DNA of 64,000 bases from Voacanga thouarsii (lineage: Eukaryota > Streptophyta > Magnoliopsida > Gentianales > Apocynaceae): contig JANUWF010001783.1 in assembly GCA_026120185.1 (NCBI GenBank), positions 3,379,001 through 3,443,000 of the forward strand. Direction: 5' to 3'. Below the pieces are notes generated by a model. It did not search any database. It saw nothing but the letters and a program-made list of their open reading frames with translations, and was not told where the DNA came from. Position 1 is the stretch's first letter. Every line of letters begins with the position of its first letter. Both the position numbers and the translations under genes were made by a program. Shown in pieces: positions 1 to 12,508 of the stretch.

Positions 1-2217
1 TTCTAAAGATATTACATTGAAGAATTAAAAACTACTTTGTACAATATTATTCTCTTGTATTTATTGGAGTTCTAATTACCAAAAAATGTCTAAAAGAGTC
101 ATTTTCCGTGATTGAAGGAGTTCCTAAAAGAATCCAACTAAAATTACCAAATTCTGCTTGAAACGGAAAATTTGCCACCTTATGAATAGTAAGAACCGGT
201 GCCTGTTTAGGCAGAACACTCAGGGCCAGGTCCTTCCTAAAATGTTTCCAAAATTCCTCTATTACATTTGTCTATATTCTTCCAGAAGTGACCCCCAGCC
301 GACTCAACTATATGGGCTGCCACCGGTTCAACACTGTTTAACCCGATTTTGGGCATTTTTCACCATCTTTTCAACATTATCCCATTTAATCACTTCACAA
401 CAAAAGAAAGCAATTTAGAGGGAATCAATAGTTATTTAAACATAAAAGCAACACAAATGACCCTCAAAATATAGTTACATTTAGCCCCTATCAGTGAACT
501 TGATATACTCTCTAGTATATGAGTTTATTAGAGTTGTTTCTTTATTTTGTAGGATAAACAACGAGATTTGAGTAAAGTAATGGTAATTGCTAAATTTTTA
601 TGGATTGATACTTGCTATTCTCAATAATATGCGATGGATATACTTGTCCAATTGTATGGTTTTAGTGTTTGATAATTTAAAGCTTGATTGTTTGTGAATT
701 TGTTGATAATATTTCCAACACGAAAAATCCACAACATAAGTTTTCAAGATTTCATGAATTAAAAAGAAAAAAAAAGTCTCGGGAAAAGCAAAAAAGAAGC
801 ATCAAATTTGAAAGATCATATATAAACCATGTCCAATATTTCTGAGTTTTAGTTCACTGGCTTCAAATGGAAAGCTATAAGAAATGGTTGTATATAGACA
901 AAAACATTTTATCAAAATCCACATGCAACCCAAAAATAATTTTTATAATTTACTTAAGGCAAATTGTTATGTTTAGTTCCTGAACTTTTTTTTCTTAGCA
1001 TGGTTGGTCTTTCTTCTTTTTTTTTTTTTTCAACTTTTGGATCCCCTATCTGTTTTTGCATGTAATACTTAGTCCTTCTGACCATTTTCAAGCTTTTCAA
1101 TACTTAGCAACTAGTTAACTCTAGTGTTGACCGTATAAGGAAGGGTAAATTTGCCTTTTCACTATACACCCATATTTTTTTGCCTCCCACCTTAAACTTT
1201 TTTATCTCACAAAAAAAAAAAAAAAAAAAAATCTCCAAGTCAAGGTTTGGCACATGACAACAAAATTAAGTCTTCAGCTTATACTACTTTCTTTCCATTT
1301 CTAGCAATTCCCAAATTAAAGTTAGGGTTTCAAACTCAAGATCCATTAAACCCTTCAATCAGCCTAACTGAAAGTTGTAATACATTCAAGATAAACCCAA
1401 AGGATGCATAAAAGAAGCAGCAAAAATGCTACAATGCTTAATGTATGTGGTTTGAGGAATCAATGGAAGTCCAGACAAGGATACAAATTGCAAGGGATGC
1501 TAGACTCAGAAATCATTGAACACTTCTTAGTGTAAGATCTTTTACAATGTTCAGCATTTGAAGTTGTGGTTTTGCCTACTCATTTTTTTAACGAGAGTAG
1601 TGAATTTTACAGAAATCTCTTGAGGGAAATACCCAAAGAGAAGAGAAATACATTTGCACATCTTGACTCATTGTGGTTCTATATATATATATGTATATGT
1701 TAAGAAAAAGTATTTTCTTGGATGGAGAAAAAAGATGTTTTGTCCAAGAAATTTGTTCTTCTACCAATTGTCATTTGGTATGGAGGTAGTTTTTCTTTTT
1801 TTAAATATTTTTTTACATTGAACAAGATGGCCAAACCAATGCCATTCATCTGTTGTTAAATGGGGTTTTTTTATCAATTGTTTTTTTGTAAGTCTCACTA
1901 GTCATTATAGATATTATGCAACTTTGATGAAGATTTAGAATTCAAGAGTTAATACATGATCTTGTTGGACTCCCTTTAAAGTGCAGAATATAGACTTGAA
2001 CCTCAGATAATAGCGTATGTTAGGTTACCTCTTCCCCCTTAAAAAAAATCCGTGACAATAAATAAGTTCCTGTACAAGGAAATATTATATCCCCTTCAAT
2101 TACATATTTGGATAAACAATTTTTTTTTTTGTGGATAATTTTGCATTGGACATCCTTGCAGCTAATAGCTAGCCTGTGGTCCGTGGATAGAAAAACACTA
2201 AACAAAATTGCCTTTAC
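1..2217. other. AT-rich flank without recognised gene
   Basis: I recognise no gene or mobile element here. The only open frame of note (158-418, 86 codons) has no recognisable motif and its composition does not differ from its surroundings. There are homopolymer runs (poly-T near 1016-1031, poly-A near 1207-1230) and a short TA repeat near 1681-1692. The poly-A run could be the tail of an old retroposon, but no matching body or target duplication was found. Confidence 0.4.
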
Positions 2218-4110
2218 TATTAGGCGTGAAATTATCATATTTTGATAGCCCTTTTACTTAGCTTTTGTGTGAACATGTGTGATTTTAGATGATTTCTACT
2301 CATTTTGTGTGTTTATGTGTTTATAGGTTATCTTGGTGAAAAATCATGAAACAAAGGCTTATAATGATGAATTTTGAGTTAAAGATAATTGTCTAATGAT
2401 TTTGGGAAGAGTTGGAACCAGTTTGAAGAAATTTGAAGTGAGAAGGGTATGCATAGGCATGCAAAACATATGCATGGGCATGTAGATTAGATGGGCGTGC
2501 AGAGTGGATGCATGGCATGTAGACCATGCACGGCCAAATGCATAGTCGTGTATTTGGGTGTGCATAACAGAGGACTTGAATTTTACCCCCAGAAGTTTGG
2601 AAAACTAAAAAGAAAAAAAAGCCCTGCCATAGGCACGGCCGTGTATTGTGGCCGTGCAACAATGCATGGCCGTGTATGCTGGCCGTGCTACCTTCATGAC
2701 TTTTAAGAAGCAAAGTATGCACGACAATGCATACATGTTGTACAAGCATCCTGAAGAGTTTTAGAAGTTCCTAAATTAATTCAAAGGTAAGGGAAAACTT
2801 CCCAATTCCATCTAAGAATGGTTTAGAGGCCTTCTATAAAAGCAAGGGACATCCAAGAACGTATATGCTTGACATTCTTGAAGATACTTCATTAAGAAAC
2901 ATAATTCTCAGAGCTAAGGAAGGCTTCAAGAAGGAGGAGAAGGCAATGAAGCAAGAAGACTTGAGATTGTGGGCTTCCCAAGTGTTATCTTTCAAACTTT
3001 CTTTTGTTCTTCCTTATTTCCAAATTATTTGTTTCTTTAGTCTATTTTATATTCAAACAATTTAGATTCTATCTTATTTTTAGGTTATGATTTCAGTATT
3101 GATTTTTGAGACTTTGAGATTATTTAATTAAAGATTCTATCTTTGATCATATAATTATTTTTTTAGTATTTATGCAATTCTAGAATTCTTCTCTTATCAA
3201 TTGTGTTAATTTCTCTTGTGTTTGGCCAACATAGTTGAGAGGGCATAATTGAATAGCTAAGATAGTTGATCTCTTGGTTGTTTTCTTTCCTTTGCAATTG
3301 TGTTCAGTTTCTTCTGCATGATCAACATGCGTAACTTACATGATTGAAAAGTTAAGTTAATTAACCTTTTTTTGATTTCTAAGTAGCATTTATTTCTAGT
3401 TAGGTTTTGAGGCTAACAGTCTTAACTAGTTATAAGGGATTGTGTAATGGTCAATTGCATATTTTTTAGGCTAATTGGGTATGTGATTTGATATTGGTGA
3501 TGTCTTTATATGCTTACCAATCTTGTGATTAGTCTATGACAATTGATTAATTAAAGAATTAGTGTCTTTAAGAAAATGTTAATCAAATTGGAGTGGATTG
3601 AGAGTAAGGTTGGGGATTTTTACTTATAGGGTAATAAAAGGTTAATCTAATTTAGCAAGGATAGGGAATTTAAGTCACTAAGATAGGTTACTAAAACCAA
3701 TTACTCAATATAATCTAATCTATGATAGGTTTCCTAATTTGATCTCAAAGCATATTCCTAAAACAAGTGGTTTCCTAATTAGCTTAGATTTGTTTTCTTA
3801 GTTTTAGAAATTTCCTATTTTTTTGCATGTTTTAATTTAGGTAGTTTCCTAATTATTTTCCCCATATTTCTTTATGCTACTTCATTATAAAAATTCATTT
3901 AAGCTAATTGTGCAAGAGTTGTTCATAAGGTTAAGATAAGGAATAAATATAAGAGTATACTTCTCTTGAGTTCCTTGTGAGTTCGGCACCCTTCTCACTG
4001 TTATACTATGTTATATCTTAAGGAGAAGGGTTTATAAATTTCTTTTTGTTGGGTGCATGAGGACTGCAATTAAATAACCCTATTTTGAGTGTCGTAATTC
4101 TCCTACAACA
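2218..4110 (+). repeat. LARD-1 5' LTR (about 1.9 kb)
   Basis: The repeat begins TATTAGGCGTGAAATTATC and ends ...CTACAACA four bases before the primer site. A TATA box (TATAAAAG) lies at 2835-2842. Between about 2450 and 2740 there are many GCATG, CATGC and GGCCGTGC words, forming short palindromes. Small frames on both strands across this stretch (2359-2749) are by-products of those words and are not genes. Confidence 0.7.
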
Positions 4111-4114
4111 AAAA

Positions 4115-4132
4115 TGGCGTCGTTATCAGGGA
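4115..4132 (+). promoter_or_regulatory. LARD-1 primer binding site (decayed, Asp-tRNA type)
   Basis: The sequence TGGCGTCGTTATCAGGGA differs from the standard plant Asp-tRNA site TGGCGCCGTTGCCGGGGA only by C-to-T and G-to-A transitions. It sits just after the 5' LTR end, where reverse transcription would be primed. The intact form of the site is seen in LARD-2 at 9552. Confidence 0.75.
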
Positions 4133-6502
4133 ACTTTATCTTTTTGTCTTGATATTAGGATGACTTTTGTGATAATTATTCTTGTCCTATTTGTGTTTTT
4201 GCTGTTTTACTTTTCACTTTTCTTTTTATTTGTTTTGGAGGTTTGTCTCTCATGGTGTATGAATTTTTGGAGTGGCAAGCAAGATGAACAGGGAGAACAC
4301 ATCATAAACGTCCAAAGTCAATCCCAAAAGACAAGGCTTTATAGAGAAGTAACTCATCTACAAGAGATACTTCAACCAATTCTAAGTTTTCTGCAATTGG
4401 TGCCCCACTAATGAGCTAATTGGCCATACCCAAGGGAGTTTTTCCTTCTTTTAGTCCTTTATTATTTTAAATAAGTGATCTTATCACCTTTTGAGTCTTT
4501 ATTTCCATTTTTTATAGGTTTATCATACCTAGGTTAGGTTTCTTTTCTTTTTATTAATAAGTGATTTCATCACATGATTGCATCTGTACTTCTTTTTCAT
4601 GCATTTTCCTTCTTCTAGGCTAAGTTATTTAGATAGAACCTTTATATTTCTTAGTGTCTTCAATAAGTGCTTCTATCTCATGTGTATGTTTTTCTATCAT
4701 CATTGTCATTCTCTTTGTTTTGGTGTTTATTTTGTAACAGAAATGAATTTTCACATCCCTAAATTGTCAAGATTAGAAAAGGACTTTGAAAACAATGAAA
4801 ACAAAAACATTTTGAAAATTTTCAGCAAGGTTTCACAGCCATGCAATATTGTCATCCTTTTAGAATCTTAAATTTTCAAAACATGATAGATTTGCATGGC
4901 ATGATGCACGCCCCTACACCATGTCATGCGTTGGCAAATGTTCTTTCTCTGCAATTTGCATTGGTTTGTGCACACCCATATAAATCATGTGTGTACCTTA
5001 TTCCTTTTTCATGCAAAAACATTAATGGTTTTGTGATCTTTTTTTTCTTGTCTTTTTTTGTGTCTTATTTTTCTTTGGTTTTTTTGTCTAGGTTAGGATT
5101 GCTTAGATAGAGTTTTTCTTATTTTATTATTTTTATGTTTGACTCCTTTATTTGGATATGTGCTTTAAATTCTAATATTTTATTATCCAGCCTAGAAACT
5201 TTTCTTGAGGATATTCATAGTGCCAACTTCTGGAGGAGTATTTATTAATTGGAATTTGGTAATCATAGAGCTATATTGTTTCATAGGAAGTATTTATTTT
5301 TCCTCTCCTTTTATCTACTTGATCTTTTTTTGCTATACTTGTTCTATTTTCCTCTCTTGAGAATAATGTAATGTTTAAGTGTGGGGATAGGAGTTGCAAA
5401 TTCTTTTTCAAAATTTTTAATTACAACTTTGGGAGCTTATTTATTGAAATTTGACAATCACATAATTACATGCACATATTCTTTTAGGGAAGCATTAATT
5501 TTCTTTGCCCCTTTTTATTCTTCTTAGTCCCTTTAGTGTTACTTTAATGTCATATTTTCATCCATTAAGGACAATGTCTGGTTTAAGTGTGGGAATGTAG
5601 AATTGAAAATTTTCTTTTCAATTTGTTATATGAAATTGGGTAAATTTTTTGAAAATCTTCTGAGCTTTCTAAGAAAAATTGGTGGAAACAATTCTTTTCT
5701 TTTTACTGTGAAAAATTTCTTGATTTTTATTTAGTTGAGTTGATTTTTGTTAAACTTTTATATTAGGTTGAAGATATTTAAGTTTTGAAAATTTAGTTTA
5801 ACCTTGTTTATTTCTTAATAGATGTATGAAGCTTTTGACTTCATGAGATTTGTGTAAGTAATGAGATGAAATATAAGTTTGGTTTGTGTGATAATTTTGG
5901 TGACAATTTGTCTAAACTAGTCCTAAATTTGGGTTTAAGTAAATAGGATAAGTAAGGAGAAAAAAGGTTCGGGAATTCAAAGTGCATGTCCTTTGGTGAA
6001 AAATAATGTGTGAAGAAAAAAATAGAGTTGAAAACAAGTAATGAAAAAGAAAATGAATGGGGGCCAATACAGTGAGATAGAGTGAAACGTACTCACTTAC
6101 AACTACAAATCCCAAGAAAAATTTGTGTTCAAAAGCAAAGAAAGCAAATTGCTTGGGAAATTCTAGTTTGCTACCTAATTTGTAATAGTTTAGACAAGTA
6201 CAAAGTACATGAACTTGAATTGGCATATATTCCTAACTTATATGAGTTGACTTTTAATATGTTTGGATCAAAGAAAGAAGTGGAATGCATTGAATAGTTA
6301 TGAACTTGTTTAAACTAACTTCAATGGCCTTAGATATATTTGATCTAATGTATGAGTTTGCCTAAATCTTCTTGACTAAGTAGATGTTGAGTTATTTTTC
6401 ATTGTGAAAAGAAGAAAAGCTATCTACCATACCTTTCGAAAATTGGAATTCTATGTCTAAATTTTTATGAAAGATTTTTTTATCTGAAGACATGCAAAAA
6501 GT
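4133..6502 (+). other. LARD-1 internal region, no recognised coding
   Basis: This stretch has T-rich, low-complexity frames (for example 4085-4411 and 4578-4871) with no gag, protease, RT, RNase H or integrase motif. It contains two internal copies of a polypurine-tract-like word, TAAGTGTGGG, at 5376 and 5584. Each lies downstream of a gAggacAATGT-like word, the same arrangement seen at the ends of LARD-2. I infer no protein product. Confidence 0.55.
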
Positions 6503-6518
6503 TAAGTGTGAGGGTATT
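6503..6518 (+). promoter_or_regulatory. LARD-1 polypurine tract
   Basis: TAAGTGTGAGGGTATT lies directly upstream of the 3' LTR. This is the usual place for plus-strand priming in Ty3-type elements, and the word matches the TAAGTGTGG tract of LARD-2. Confidence 0.65.
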
Positions 6519-7584
6519 TATTAGGCGTAAAATTATCATATTTTGATAGCTCTTTTACTTGGCTTTTGCATGAATTTTTGTGTGATTTTGAATGATTTCT
6601 ACTCATTTGTGTGTGTTTATGTGTTTATAAGTTTTCTTGGTGAAAATTGATGAAACAAGGGCTTATAATGATGAATTTTAAGTTAAAGATGATTGTCTAA
6701 TGATTTGGGAAGAGTTGGAAGTAGTTTTAAATAATTTGAAGTGAGCAGGATATTCATGGGCATGCAAAGTGGATGCATGGGCATGCAAACCATGCACAAC
6801 AAGATGCACGGTGCATCTAGGTATGCATAACGGGAGGATTTGAATTTTGCTCCCAGAAGTTTGCAAAACTGAAGAAAAAAAGCCTTGCCATATGCATGGC
6901 CATAAGTACGGCTATACATGTAATCGTGCACACAATGCATGGTCGTGCATGCTAGCCATGCTACCTTCGTGACTTTTAGGAAGTAAAGTATGCATGGTCA
7001 TGAGGCATTGCCGTGAATACATACCGTGCAAGTATCCTGAAAAGTTTTAGAAGTTCCTAAATTAATTCAAAGGCGGTGTAAACTTCACAATTCCAACCAA
7101 GAACGGTTTAGAGGGCTTCTATAAAAGCAAGGGATGTCCAAAAACATATGTGCTTGATATTCTTGAAGATATTTCTTCAAGAAACATAATTCTTTGAGTT
7201 AAGGAAAGCTTCAAGAAGAAGGAGAAGGCAAGAAGACTTGAGATTGTGGGTTTTCCAAGTGTTAACTTTCAAACTTTCTCTTGTTCTTCCTTGTTTCCAA
7301 ATTATTTGTTTCTTTAGATTCTTTTGTATTCAAACAATTTAGATTCTATTTTGTTTTTAGGTTATGATTTGAGTATTGATTTTGAGACTTTGAGATTATT
7401 GAGTTAAAAATTCTATTTTTGATCATATAATTATTTTTTAGTATTTATGCAATTTCGGAATTCTTCTCTTATCAATTGTGTTAATTTCTCTTGTGTTTGG
7501 CCAACATAATTGAGAGGGTACAATTGAATAACTAAGATAATTGATCTCTTGATTGTTTTTTTTCCTTAGCGATTGTTTTAAGTT
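6519..7584 (+). repeat. LARD-1 3' LTR, truncated
   Basis: It aligns by eye with 2218-3300: the same start, the same CATGC-rich part and the same TATA box (7120-7127). Similarity ends at 7584, about 1.07 kb into a 1.9-kb repeat. At that point the 5' LTR reads ...CAGTTTCTTC, whereas here AAGTT is followed by the TGTTAG end of the Copia-1 LTR. The simplest reading is that Copia-1 inserted here and the distal half was later lost. Confidence 0.7.
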
Positions 7585-7999
7585 TGTTAGTTTCTCGCAC
7601 AATTAGAGATGTAATGCATCGGAATAAAATGAGAAACCATCCCAAGATCAGTATATATGTGAAATACAGATCAAAGAAAAGATAAAGAATATACATTTAG
7701 CACCTTTAATGATCTCCCTGATGTTTAAAATCTTCTTGCTGATGGCGCGATCCAACAATCAATTAAACAAGTATGTTTCATTATCGTTTGGTTACAGCTA
7801 CTGCAACTCAAGTGTAAAGTTGCCTCCAACAATAATCCACACAAGGTGCACTCAGAGATTTTACCAAAAATTAGATGCTAGTGTAATTCACGACAGCTAG
7901 GGTTTTTGAATATAGAAGAAGAATAAACCAAAGCCTTTTAGAAAATAAATTTTCCGCTATATTTTTTCATACAATCCATGGCATACATATCGTATATGT
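7585..7999 (-). repeat. Copia-1 3' LTR, distal part
   Basis: On the minus strand this is the end of the LTR, finishing ...GAAACTAACA. It continues across LARD-2 into 14054-15346 once the 5-bp duplication TATGT is allowed for. The small + strand frame at 7709-7900 is not supported as a gene. Confidence 0.65.
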
Positions 8000-9545
8000 T
8001 GATAGGGCCTAAATTAGTCATATATTTCCTAGTTATTTGAGGCCATTTTGTGATACATTTTGTTCAATAACTGATCATATTCCTTCATATTTGATATTTT
8101 ACCATTGAAAAGGTATTTTGTGCATTATTTTGAATTTTAGGGATAAAATAAGACAAAATCATCATTAAATAGAGTAGAGGCGGCGCCGGCCAGGACAAGA
8201 GAACCGGCGCCAGTCATGTGCTACTGGCATACACTTTGAGGTGATGAAAAATTGATGAAACAAGAGCTGAACAAAACACAGCCAGCGCCGGTTGGAAACT
8301 CAGAGACGGCGCCGGCTGCAGTCTGGAAGAATTGGTACAAAAATCAAGAAAAATCGACGAACAGATGGAGAAACAGACCACAACTTGCACCGACCCTAAG
8401 CAGGTCAGGAGGCGTTGACTGTGCACTGGTACAGAGGCAGTACCTCGATTTTCGTACACATTTTTGGCAATTTTTAGTATTTTGGTATTTTTCTACTTCT
8501 ATTCGGCCAGAAACCCTAAAAGGATGAATTTGGGCACTTCTAAAACCTATAAATAGAAGAAAAACACAAGAAAAAATGGATGAATTCATGGATCAAAAGC
8601 ACAAATCACTCAAAATTAAGGAGGAATTCATCAGATCAAGGAGGATTGTACAAGAGAGTCTACAAAGAAAGAAGAATGAGGTTTGTCTATGAGTGCTTTC
8701 TTTTAACTTTGTTTTCTTTTCTTGAACAGTGATGTATTAATTATTTTATTGTAATTTGACATTGTTTCAGATATTTATGATTTTTAGAGTTAATTTGATC
8801 TTTTGATTAATTGATTGTTATTCTTGGTATTCAATTACTTATGCTAATTACGAGATTAATTTGTTGTTTCTTTCTATTAACTTGCTTGGAAAAGGGGTTG
8901 ATGGTGGTCTCAATTCATTAATTTCATATTTGTTGTCTATTAACTTGCTTCGAAAAGGGGTGAATTGCTAAGAACTAGGTAATTAAAGGTTAATTGATGT
9001 CTGTCAGGATATGGATTCGTTAGTTAATATCATGTTTTAAATTTATCAAGATATGAAAATTTAATCAAGGATTGTGATTAATGCATCTTTTAGGTGAATT
9101 AGTTGAAACAGGATATGTGATGCTAATTTGTCTAGAAGATAGTGCTTTCATGGATTAGAAAAGAAGTAAATCTATCTTAATCCTTCATGATGCCAAAGGA
9201 ATGATTAGTTATGATAATGATTGGGTACTAAGGTCATGTTTGTCAAAATAATGGTTTGAGTTACATAATTCTCCATCCTTGACATGTATATATTCTTTTA
9301 TTTTATTTTATTTTATTTTCCCTTTTTATTCTTTTTCACTTTATTGAGTCGATTAAACAATGAAAGAAATGTGATTAAGGCATACTTGTTCCTTGAGGAT
9401 CGATACTCGTTTTAAACCCTATGCTATGCTTAATGATGAGTATGCTTGCTCATATGTGAAATTTGGGGTTAATGTTTTAATTTAAATTTGATTGGGAATG
9501 TGCTTATTTTTATATGATTTTTTATACCCAAATTCAAACACATCA
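8000..9545 (+). repeat. LARD-2 5' LTR
   Basis: The LTR starts TGATAGGGCC and ends AAACACATCA (1546 bp). A TATA box, TATAAATAG, is at 8548-8556. Just upstream (8180-8330) lie several GGCGCC-centred words (GGCGCCGG, CGGCGCC), which make this the most GC-rich part of the LTR. Frames on both strands at 8214-8589 cross these words and are not credible genes. The LTR aligns along its whole length with 12509-14053 and with the solo copy at 43522-45021. Confidence 0.9.
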
Positions 9546-9551
9546 AGTTTT

Positions 9552-9566
9552 TGGCGCCGTTGCCGG
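9552..9566 (+). promoter_or_regulatory. LARD-2 primer binding site (Asp-tRNA)
   Basis: TGGCGCCGTTGCCGG matches the complement of the plant Asp-tRNA 3' end over 15 bases. It is the usual primer site of Tat/Athila-type Ty3 elements and begins 6 bases after the 5' LTR. Confidence 0.9.
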
Positions 9567-9896
9567 AAAACAATATCATGAAAGCTTGGATTTTATTAAT
9601 TTAACCATGTTTATATGTTTATATGTCCATATGGCTACATGTAAATATATATATATATATATAAATGTTCTTTGTGTAAATCGGTGTTATATCTTGTTGT
9701 TTGTAACATTATGTGACTTAATTGACTAACATATTTCATGTTATACTATAAATACCACTAATTTTTGTATGTAAATAGTTTAGGAATACGTTTAATTTTC
9801 TTTTCTTTATTTTTAAATTATTTGTTTTACCTTTTGTTTTTCTTAATTATTTTTTTTATTTGATTTTTGTTTTTTGAGTGTGAGATTGACATCATC

Positions 9897-10721
9897 ATGG
9901 ACAACTACTTTTGGGCAGAAGATTAAAGGAGCTACAATGATGAGAATTTGGCAAAGTTGCAATCTCAGATCGATGCTTTTTGTGAGACGTCACTTGAAGC
10001 CTTAATACATTTTTTTGTCGCCAATTCAAATTCCTTCCTTAAGTGGCATAAAGAAGTATCTCAATGATTGAGCTATCAAAGAACACAATTAGCCAAGTTG
10101 GTTCAGGATGCCAAAAAGGCCCATATGCTTAAACAAGAGAATCTCCAAGGAAATGAGAGAGGATATGAGGACCAATTGTCCAATTTGGAAAGGGAGGTAT
10201 TCAATTCTACTCTACATGCGAATAATTCTAATCTCTCTTTATCACATGATTTTTTAGGTTCCTCTCAATTCTTGGAGAACAAATGACCAAATGATTATGT
10301 GTTAAATGTTTCATGCCTCAAGGAGTTGGATCTTTCAACGCTACATCATAAGAAGTTCTTGGAGGATAGTGGTAATTTCTATCATTCACACCAATCAAAA
10401 GGAGGTAACTTAGTATTTGTAGATATATTAAAAAATAAAAATTTCTTGATCTCATCTTTAAGAACTCAAATACAAAATCTAAAGAGAAATTTTAATTATG
10501 AACATTCTTTTGAAGGGTTAAAAGGTGATTTCAAGTTTGATACATTCTTTAGAGATCATGTGCACTTATTTGTTGACAAAAATATTTGTCTATCTAAAAA
10601 AATGTTAGAGAAAGAGGTTTATACGTTTTACTTTAGTAAAATTATATTCATAAACCTTCTATTTTTCAAAAACCTCTCTTCATTCTACATCATCATGCCT
10701 ATCTTCTATTTTGAGTGTTAA
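9897..10721 (+). pseudogene. LARD-2 internal frame, decayed ORF of about 275 codons
   Basis: One frame starts at the ATG at 9897 and stays readable to 10721 with only three in-frame stops (TAA at 9924, TGA at 10065, TGA at 10284). The reading is hydrophilic and rich in K, E, Q and L in its first part (about residues 10-130), which could form coiled coil; the last 30 or so residues are hydrophobic. It lies about 330 bp after the primer site, where gag would normally start. I do not recognise the family: there is no CCHC knuckle and no protease or RT motif. It may be a vestigial gag-like protein, or a conserved frame of the non-autonomous family. Confidence 0.4.
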
Positions 10722-12492
10722 GTTCTTTTCAAAAGGGTTGTGGTAAAATTTCTAGAAAAAAAAAAAAAAAAACTTTTCACCCGTTTTGGTGTGCTTCAGG
10801 TGCTCATTAAGGTAAAAAAAAATTTTAAAAAAACTTCTTGGATTATCTTGACTTTTTTCTTTTGTACTACATGTATTTTGCTTTTCCTACTATTTTCTTT
10901 AATTTTTGCTTATTTTTATTTTCTAGTTTTTATGCTTTTGTGTGTTTCTTTTGTGTATTTTCTTTTTCGGTAGTTCAACAATATTCCTTTCTACTGGAAT
11001 TCAACTCTTTTGTAGGAGAATGCACAATGCGATGGAAGTATTTTCTTTCTTCTCTTTTCCCCTTTATTTTTGGTCTCGTGGCAATATTTCCTTACTCTAT
11101 TTGTTTGGCCATTGAGGACAATGTTCAGTTTAAGTGTGGGGAAGTAGTTTGAATAGGAATTCTTCTATGTTTCATTCTTCTTGAAATATTTTTCAAATTG
11201 TTTTGATTTTTTTGAGCTTTCAAGATGTATTTTTAATGCATGACTTTGTGCTAGATCATAGAGCATATGTTCTATATCATTTGTGGCTTATGCATGACTT
11301 TTTGCACGCACTTGAACTAAGTAGTTCTTGATCAAATGCTTTACATTGTTCTAAAACCTGTGTTTCTACTAAAATTCATTGAGCATTCTAGAACTTACTT
11401 GAATACCTCTCGAGATGAAATAAGAAAGATATTCATGATTTAACTTAGGGATGATGATAATAGATCTTCTTTGGATAGTTTGAACTTTTCAAGCCTACCT
11501 ATTTTATATTATCCCTAATGCCTATTTTAAGCCTAAATTGTTAATTTCTTTCTTAAACCCGTTATCATACTTTACTTCTTTCTGAGAGTATGATTTACCT
11601 TCCAAATCTTTGATTGCTCTTGATGGATAAAAGTACAAGTAGAAGAATTGTGAGCGAAAATGCTTGTGTAAATGTCATGACTTGTTACTTTCAGTCATGC
11701 ATCATGTGTTGATTTGGAATAGTGAAAGGAGGAAGAAAAAGAAAGATTGAGAAAAACAAAAAGCTGCTAGAAAATATTGAAAGAAAAAAAACTGAGAAAA
11801 AAAAAAAGCAGTATTTGGAAGAAAAGAAAAGCTGAAAGAAAAAGAAAAGAAGAGCACAGGAAGAATGTGGTTGAGCTGGAATAAGAATTGTTGAGATTGT
11901 GGTGATCTCTTGTGTAATATGATTGATGAGTTGAGAATTATTGAGGAAAAGAATGCCAAATTTGCTTGAGCTATAATATGATTGATATATGAGGTTATGG
12001 GTTCTTGAGTGGTTTTGGGATAGGAGAGCAAGAAAAGTTGGAATCTATTCGTACATTTTGTTTATCCTTTTCTTGCAAACTCTCATCATCTTTGATAGTT
12101 GATTTTTCTATATCCTTCGTTTAACAGCTACATTACAAACCCTTTAGCCTTACATTACAAGTTTAAAAATCCTATTTAACCTAAGTAGAATCATGATATA
12201 TCTCGGATTAGTGGAAAGAGTGTATGAAAAGTAATATTATAGAATACATATTTTCTTTGAACTAAATTCTTTCCAATGATTTAAGAATGATGTTAAGTGT
12301 TGGGATGGTTCTACTAGTCATTCTTCACTTACACAAGTCTTGCATTTGTTATGAAAGGTATAGTAGCATGTATTTTGTTGTCTTGAATAAAGAAAGCATT
12401 GGAAATATTATATTGAAATTGATTGAGTGATTTTGTGAAAATTTGTATTTTTCTACTTATCTTGATACTTTGCTTGAGGACAAGCAAAGAGC
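10722..12492 (+). other. LARD-2 internal non-coding region
   Basis: I see no domain here. The frames at 10740-11152 are T-rich and hydrophobic, and the minus-strand frame at 11702-12031 is a reading of an A-rich GAAAG tract (about 11725-11860). A polypurine-tract-like word, TAAGTGTGGG, occurs at 11131 after ATTGAGGACAATGTT, some 1.4 kb before the real tract. Confidence 0.5.
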
Positions 12493-12508
12493 TAAGTGTG
12501 GAGGAATG
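12493..12508 (+). promoter_or_regulatory. LARD-2 polypurine tract
   Basis: TAAGTGTGGAGGAATG directly precedes the TG of the 3' LTR. The upstream phrase TTGAGGACAAGCAAAG is of a kind common just before the 3' LTR in Tat/Athila-type elements. Confidence 0.8.

Larger units (their letters stand above)
2218..7584 (+). mobile_element. LARD-1: non-autonomous Ty3-type LTR element, 3' LTR truncated
   Basis: Two related long repeats (2218 onward and 6519 onward) share the start TATTAGGCGT and a long alignable stretch that includes a TATA box. The first is followed by a decayed Asp-tRNA primer site, and the second is preceded by a TAAGTGTGAGGG polypurine tract. The internal part (about 2.4 kb) has no gag or pol domain, so the element fits the class of large non-autonomous retrotransposon derivatives linked to the Tat/Athila branch of Ty3/Gypsy. 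The 3' LTR stops abruptly at 7584, where Copia-1 begins with TG. Both LTRs start TA rather than TG, possibly a G-to-A change that predates insertion. Confidence 0.75.

Noticed and set aside
1200..1231. Poly-A tail of a LINE or SINE
   Set aside because: No upstream coding or Pol III boxes and no target duplication could be found.
2359..2749. Overlapping minus- and plus-strand frames (68-118 codons)
   Set aside because: They read through the CATGC-rich palindromic block of an LTR, and the second LTR copy does not keep the same frames.
8214..8589. Three overlapping frames of 81-91 codons
   Set aside because: They cross the GC-rich part of the LARD-2 LTR on both strands; the other LTR copies have different, broken versions.
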